From a virus: a DNA stretch of 41,617 bases. How positions within the stretch are numbered: position 1 is the first letter of the stretch; each line of letters opens with the position of its first letter. The DNA is taken from the IMG/VR virus record IMGVR_UViG_3300032180_000020, positions 1 to 41,617 of that record. One strand, written 5' to 3'. The notes under the pieces are model-generated. The model saw only the letters and a program-made list of their open reading frames with translations. It was not told the DNA's origin and ran no database searches. This document shows, piece by piece, positions 38,891-41,617 of this stretch. The position numbers and the translations under genes were made by a program.

Positions 38891-39694
38891 CTAACCCCTC
38901 AACAGCGTTATTGCGACATCCGCACCAGGCGCCAGGGCGGCTGCCGCCATGAGTAGCGCGAGGGCGGTCGCCGTACCGACGAGCAGGATGGTCGATCTGC
39001 AAATCTCGCGCCTGGTCATCGCCGCCAGCGGCTGCGCCCGCTTCCATTCGACGGCCACTTCGATTCCGCCGGCGAGCGTGAGCACGAAGAAGATAGCGAA
39101 GCCGCCCATCAGCGCTAGCCCCATGGAAAGGAACATGCCAGCAGACAAGAAGAGCATCCCGGTATAGCGATCGGGAGACGAGTAGACGATCGATTTTACA
39201 ATCCTGCCGCCGTCAAGAGGATTGATCGGGAGCAGATTAAAGAGATTGATCATCGCCGTCATGCTCGCCATCGCCGCAACCTCCGGTATCCTTGTCATTA
39301 AGTAAAAGAGCGCGGCAGCAGCGGCCAATGCGCCACCCCAAATCGGGCCAGCGATGGCGATGACGGCCTCGGCATTGCGCGACGGAAAACTGTCTTTGGA
39401 TACCGCCGCTGCGCCGAGGAACGGTATGAAGTAGATTCCCTTCGTCCTGAGCCCGTAACGCTTCATCGCCCAGATATGTCCGCTCTCGTGGACGAAGAGT
39501 GCGACGGCCAGCGCCAAGGAAAACCTCCAGGTGAACATATAGGCATAGGAGGCAATGGACAACGCCGCCAACGTTACCTTCCCGAGCTTCATAAGCTTAA
39601 AGAGCTTTAACAGCCAAGGGAGGGCCTTCGCCCCCACTTTGCCACCGAGAGCGAAGATGCCCGCGCGCGACGGTCGCTGATTCTTATCGTTCAT
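38891..39694 (-). CDS. Site-2-protease-like membrane metalloprotease (M50)
   Basis: A 267-residue polytopic membrane protein, MNDKNQRPSRAGIFALGGKV, ATGA-coupled to the previous gene. The zinc motif HEXXH is His69-Glu70-Ser-Gly-His73 in VALFVHESGHIWAM, and the third ligand lies in NLLPINPLDGGRIV (Asp161). Around five to six hydrophobic segments surround them. These are diagnostic of M50/S2P intramembrane proteases, which cut membrane-embedded regulators such as anti-sigma factors. No PDZ or CBS domain is present. Codons appear somewhat less GC-rich than neighbours, suggesting acquisition from a cellular host. The substrate is unknown. Confidence 0.87.
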   Translation of the reverse strand: MNDKNQRPSRAGIFALGGKVGAKALPWLLKLFKLMKLGKVTLAALSIASYAYMFTWRFSLALAVALFVHESGHIWAMKRYGLRTKGIYFIPFLGAAAVSKDSFPSRNAEAVIAIAGPIWGGALAAAAALFYLMTRIPEVAAMASMTAMINLFNLLPINPLDGGRIVKSIVYSSPDRYTGMLFLSAGMFLSMGLALMGGFAIFFVLTLAGGIEVAVEWKRAQPLAAMTRREICRSTILLVGTATALALLMAAAALAPGADVAITLLRG

Positions 39695-39990
39695 CTTACG
39701 GGCGCCTGCATGTTGAGCTTCGAGCGGTCGTAGAGCCCGAGCCGCTCTGCGACCCGCATCAACTGGTTCGAGCGGCCGCGCTTTTCGAGGTAGATCAGTG
39801 CGCCAGCGCAGGCGAGGCTGCCATGGGTCGCCAGGTAGTCGCCCGTCTCCTCATCCTCCTTTCCGGTCTGGTGGCAATGGAAGGCGCCGGCGGCAAACTC
39901 TTCCAACCGCAAAAGATCGAAGCCGCGCGCCATCTTCTCCAGGAACGGGCACTCAGCGCAAGGCGTGACAAGAGTGTAGCGCATCGTCAC
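39691..39990 (-). CDS. Conserved phage protein with CPF motif
   Basis: A 99-residue protein; the GTG at 39990 overlaps the previous stop (GTGA) and an ATG two codons later is an alternative. It has PCAECPFLEKMARGFDLLRL, AAGAFHCHQTGKEDEETGD and SLACAGALIYLEKRGRSN followed by AERLGLYDRSKL. This 'C..CPF ... fhCHqT ... CaGal...ek' layout recurs in phages of many hosts and suggests a metal site (Cys, Cys, Cys-His, Cys). Function not established. Confidence 0.75.
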   Translation of the reverse strand: MTMRYTLVTPCAECPFLEKMARGFDLLRLEEFAAGAFHCHQTGKEDEETGDYLATHGSLACAGALIYLEKRGRSNQLMRVAERLGLYDRSKLNMQAPVR

Positions 39991-40865
39991 CCCTCCTCGG
40001 CTGCGGTAGCGCTCTGCTCGCCCACCAAGGGCTTTCCGTCAATCGTCACCTCGAAAATCGGCGCGATAACGCGCGGCGCCTTGCACTTCTCTGGATAATC
40101 GCCATCGGGATGAACGACGATTTCAGCCAGCGCGACGGTACAAGCTACGTAGTGCGTCGCGGTCGGGCAGAAGCGCAGGGCCATGACGGGATGCGGAGAG
40201 AAGTGCATACCACCTCCGCACTCGGGCACTGGATTCCAGTCCGGCTCTACCGGCATGTCGCCGGGCTTGTAAGTGATCACTTTCTTCCAACTCCCGCGCC
40301 AGTCGTCGTCGACCGCCTTATAGAGGACGACCGTTCCATCAGGCAGCGGATCGACGCCGTAGTACTCGCACCACTCGGCGCCGGTCTTGGGCCGCTCTCG
40401 TCGGACCACGTACCCGCCGCCATCGACGCTGATACCGGTACCGGTCGCCAGTACGGCGACCTTCGGGCCGGCCTTCAACTCGATTGCAGCGGTTCCGAAC
40501 TGCTCGGCGGCGACCTGGGCGAATGCAGAGGCCACCACGTGCGGCTGGCTCGACACCCAGGCCTCCACGTGCGGCTGGCTCGACCCCCAGGCCACCACGT
40601 GCGGCTGGCTCGACCCCCAGGCCACCACGTGCGGCTGGCTCGACCCCCAGGCCTCCACGTGCGGCTGGCTCGACCCCCGGGCCTCCACGTGCGGCTGGCT
40701 CGACCCCCAGGCCACCACGTGCGGCTGGCTCGACCCCGCGGTCCTAACCTTCGTCGCCTTGCTGATGTCAAGCCGCGCATTGCTTACGATCTCTGGCACT
40801 TCATCGGCGGCGAGAGCCGCATCGAATTCCGCTTGGTCCCTTACCTTCCGAATAGTCTTGCTCAC
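39987..40865 (-). CDS. Tandem-repeat protein with DUF7666-like C-terminal domain
   Basis: A 292-residue protein from the GTG at 40865 (MSKTIRKVRDQAEFDAALAA), preceded by AAGGAGGAACC; the frame to 41078 is open but lacks coding character. Residues 45-115 consist of seven 10-residue repeats with core SSQPHV and alternating VAW, EAW and EAR ends, likely a small beta-helix or solenoid. A linker (ELKAGPKVAVLATGTGISVD) leads to a C-terminal domain (LPDGTVVLYKAVDDDWRGSW, ECGGGMHFSPHPVMALRF) that resembles DUF7666, known from phages in similar repeat contexts. It may be a regulatory or immunity-related protein; no enzyme motif. Confidence 0.75.
   Translation of the reverse strand: MSKTIRKVRDQAEFDAALAADEVPEIVSNARLDISKATKVRTAGSSQPHVVAWGSSQPHVEARGSSQPHVEAWGSSQPHVVAWGSSQPHVVAWGSSQPHVEAWVSSQPHVVASAFAQVAAEQFGTAAIELKAGPKVAVLATGTGISVDGGGYVVRRERPKTGAEWCEYYGVDPLPDGTVVLYKAVDDDWRGSWKKVITYKPGDMPVEPDWNPVPECGGGMHFSPHPVMALRFCPTATHYVACTVALAEIVVHPDGDYPEKCKAPRVIAPIFEVTIDGKPLVGEQSATAAEEG
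40531..40740. repeat. Seven tandem 30-bp repeats in coding sequence
   Basis: Seven consecutive 30-base units (first 40531-40560, last 40711-40740) share the core ccacgtgcggctggctcgac. They differ mainly at gcc-a/t-cc near the unit start and in the final bases. Each unit encodes ten residues with SSQPHV. There are no spacers, so this is not a CRISPR array. Confidence 0.95.
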
Positions 40866-40951
40866 GGTTCCTCCTTGCCGATGAAGAAGGCGCGCTCTGC
40901 GCCCGACAGTCGCGAGACCTCCCGTCGGGAATGGAAGAGAATTCCACTCAC
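40862..40951 (-). CDS. Small protein, 29 residues
   Basis: MSGILFHSRREVSRLSGAER from a GTG overlapping the upstream stop (GTGA), ending in a TGA overlapping the next GTG in the same way. The 'F.S......LSG.ERA' pattern resembles the start of small conserved phage proteins found in early regions. Double coupling and that match make a real gene more likely than for the other very short ORFs. Confidence 0.5.
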   Translation of the reverse strand: MSGILFHSRREVSRLSGAERAFFIGKEEP

Positions 40952-41616
40952 CGCACGCCTCCCGCCACGCCAGCATCCACGGCGGTCGTCGCGATGTCCT
41001 CTGGTGATCCAGCCTCCTCCTCAGTGGCGGCGGACTGCGCCCCGTACCACAGCAGTTGCGGCTCCGGTGCCTCGGCAACGCCAGCGGGCAGCTCGAAGAA
41101 CAGCCTCATCTTCTTCGCCGCAGCCCGAGCGTTGACCTCCCGCCGGCCATCGTCGTCGATCAGGAGCATGATCCGCTCGTCCACGACGACGTTCTGTCCT
41201 GGTGCGCATCGTTCGAGGTAGAAGTCCAAGAACGCGCGACGCAGCCGGCCGGCCGACAGCCGCTCCGGGTCGTCCACGTCGAGCCAGCGCCCATCATCGT
41301 GAAGGACCTCAATGCGGCCCTCCTGGATGCGCACGATGCTGGACTGCAGGGCTGCGGTGATGAGGTCTCCGAGCCTGTGCCAGACCAGCCTGACCTCCTC
41401 GCGGAGGATCTTCGCCACGTCCTCGAGCCGCTCCCGCTCGCGCTGCTGGTCCACCAGCGCTTCCCGAGCCTGGCGATAGGCGGCGCCGGCCGCGGCCAAC
41501 TCGTGCTGGCGCTTGGCGGCGGCCAGGGCCTTCTCTGCGGTGGCCAGGGCCTCAGCGGTCGGTCCCTCGATCGGCGCGGCCAAGCGGTCGGCAACGGCCT
41601 GCCAGGAACCAGCCTG
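40948..41616 (-). CDS. Coiled-coil protein, N-terminus beyond the right edge
   Basis: There are 222 visible residues; the frame is open to the window end (AGSWQAVADRLAAPIEGPTA), so the start is missing. The first ~100 residues form a charged coiled coil (LATAEKALAAAKRQHELAAA, DQQRERERLEDVAKILREEV). Then come IQEGRIEVLHDDGRWLDVDD, LSAGRLRRAFLDFYLERCAP and NVVVDERIMLLIDDDG. A coiled coil followed by 'LS.G..lR.a' and 'VVDE' recalls the C-terminal ATPase half of SMC/SbcC-like phage proteins, but the signature is degenerate. A C-terminal acidic region ends it. It could be an early recombination or repair protein. Confidence 0.65.
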   Translation of the reverse strand, partial: QAGSWQAVADRLAAPIEGPTAEALATAEKALAAAKRQHELAAAGAAYRQAREALVDQQRERERLEDVAKILREEVRLVWHRLGDLITAALQSSIVRIQEGRIEVLHDDGRWLDVDDPERLSAGRLRRAFLDFYLERCAPGQNVVVDERIMLLIDDDGRREVNARAAAKKMRLFFELPAGVAEAPEPQLLWYGAQSAATEEEAGSPEDIATTAVDAGVAGGVR

Positions 41617-41617
41617 C

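Noticed and set aside
40531-40740. CRISPR array
   Set aside because: The 30-bp units are contiguous with no spacers and encode a clean ten-residue peptide repeat.

Overview
The window is a 41.6 kb internal piece of a tailed double-stranded DNA phage (Caudoviricetes) or prophage from a high-GC bacterial host. The evidence is a nearly complete head, packaging and tail-assembly set: large and small terminase, portal, minor head protein, prohead protease, HK97-fold capsid, connectors, tail tube, tail chaperones and tape measure. No sheath or baseplate gene is seen, and the tape measure has at least 1,901 residues, so a long-tailed siphovirus is most likely. The host cannot be named from sequence alone. 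No tRNA, rRNA, integrase, lysin or CRISPR array was found.

Every credible gene is on the minus strand, so transcription runs from right to left. Genes are packed tightly. Most junctions are 4-base ATGA, GTGA or TTGA overlaps, and several genes of 16-51 codons fit exactly between neighbours. No stretch over 300 bases lacks a gene. The two notable non-coding gaps are 17327-17477, which holds an iteron-like array, and 28204-28366, which holds two hairpins.

In transcription order the layout is as follows. (1) 41.6-38.4 kb: early/accessory genes, including a partial coiled-coil protein, a tandem-repeat protein with a DUF7666-like end, a site-2-protease-like membrane metalloprotease and a DUF7352-like protein. 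(2) 38.4-32.7 kb: recombination and replication, with a YqaJ-type exonuclease, a RecT annealing protein, zinc-ribbon remnants, an excisionase-like helix-turn-helix protein behind a likely promoter, a replication protein with a candidate internal origin, and a DnaC-type helicase loader. (3) 32.6-29.0 kb: a terminase small-subunit candidate, a radical SAM enzyme and the large terminase. (4) 29.0-25.8 kb: small genes, many Cys-rich. (5) 25.8-24.1 kb: portal. (6) 24.0-17.5 kb: a block of mostly unknown genes around a Mu-F/SPP1-gp7-like minor head protein, ending in a YkgJ-like Cys protein and a helix-turn-helix protein beside the repeat array. (7) 17.3-8.6 kb: prohead protease, capsid, accessory virion proteins, a collagen-like fibre, and the head-tail connector, closure and tail-terminator genes. 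(8) 8.2-1 kb: tail tube, two tail-assembly chaperone frames joined by a -1 ribosomal frameshift, and the tape measure, which runs off the left edge.

The points most worth following up are the repeat array at 17.38-17.50 kb next to a helix-turn-helix gene, the radical SAM gene between the terminase genes, the phage-borne M50 protease, the well-formed frameshift signal at 6.24-6.28 kb, and direct repeats inside the replication gene that keep their DNA sequence while changing reading frame.
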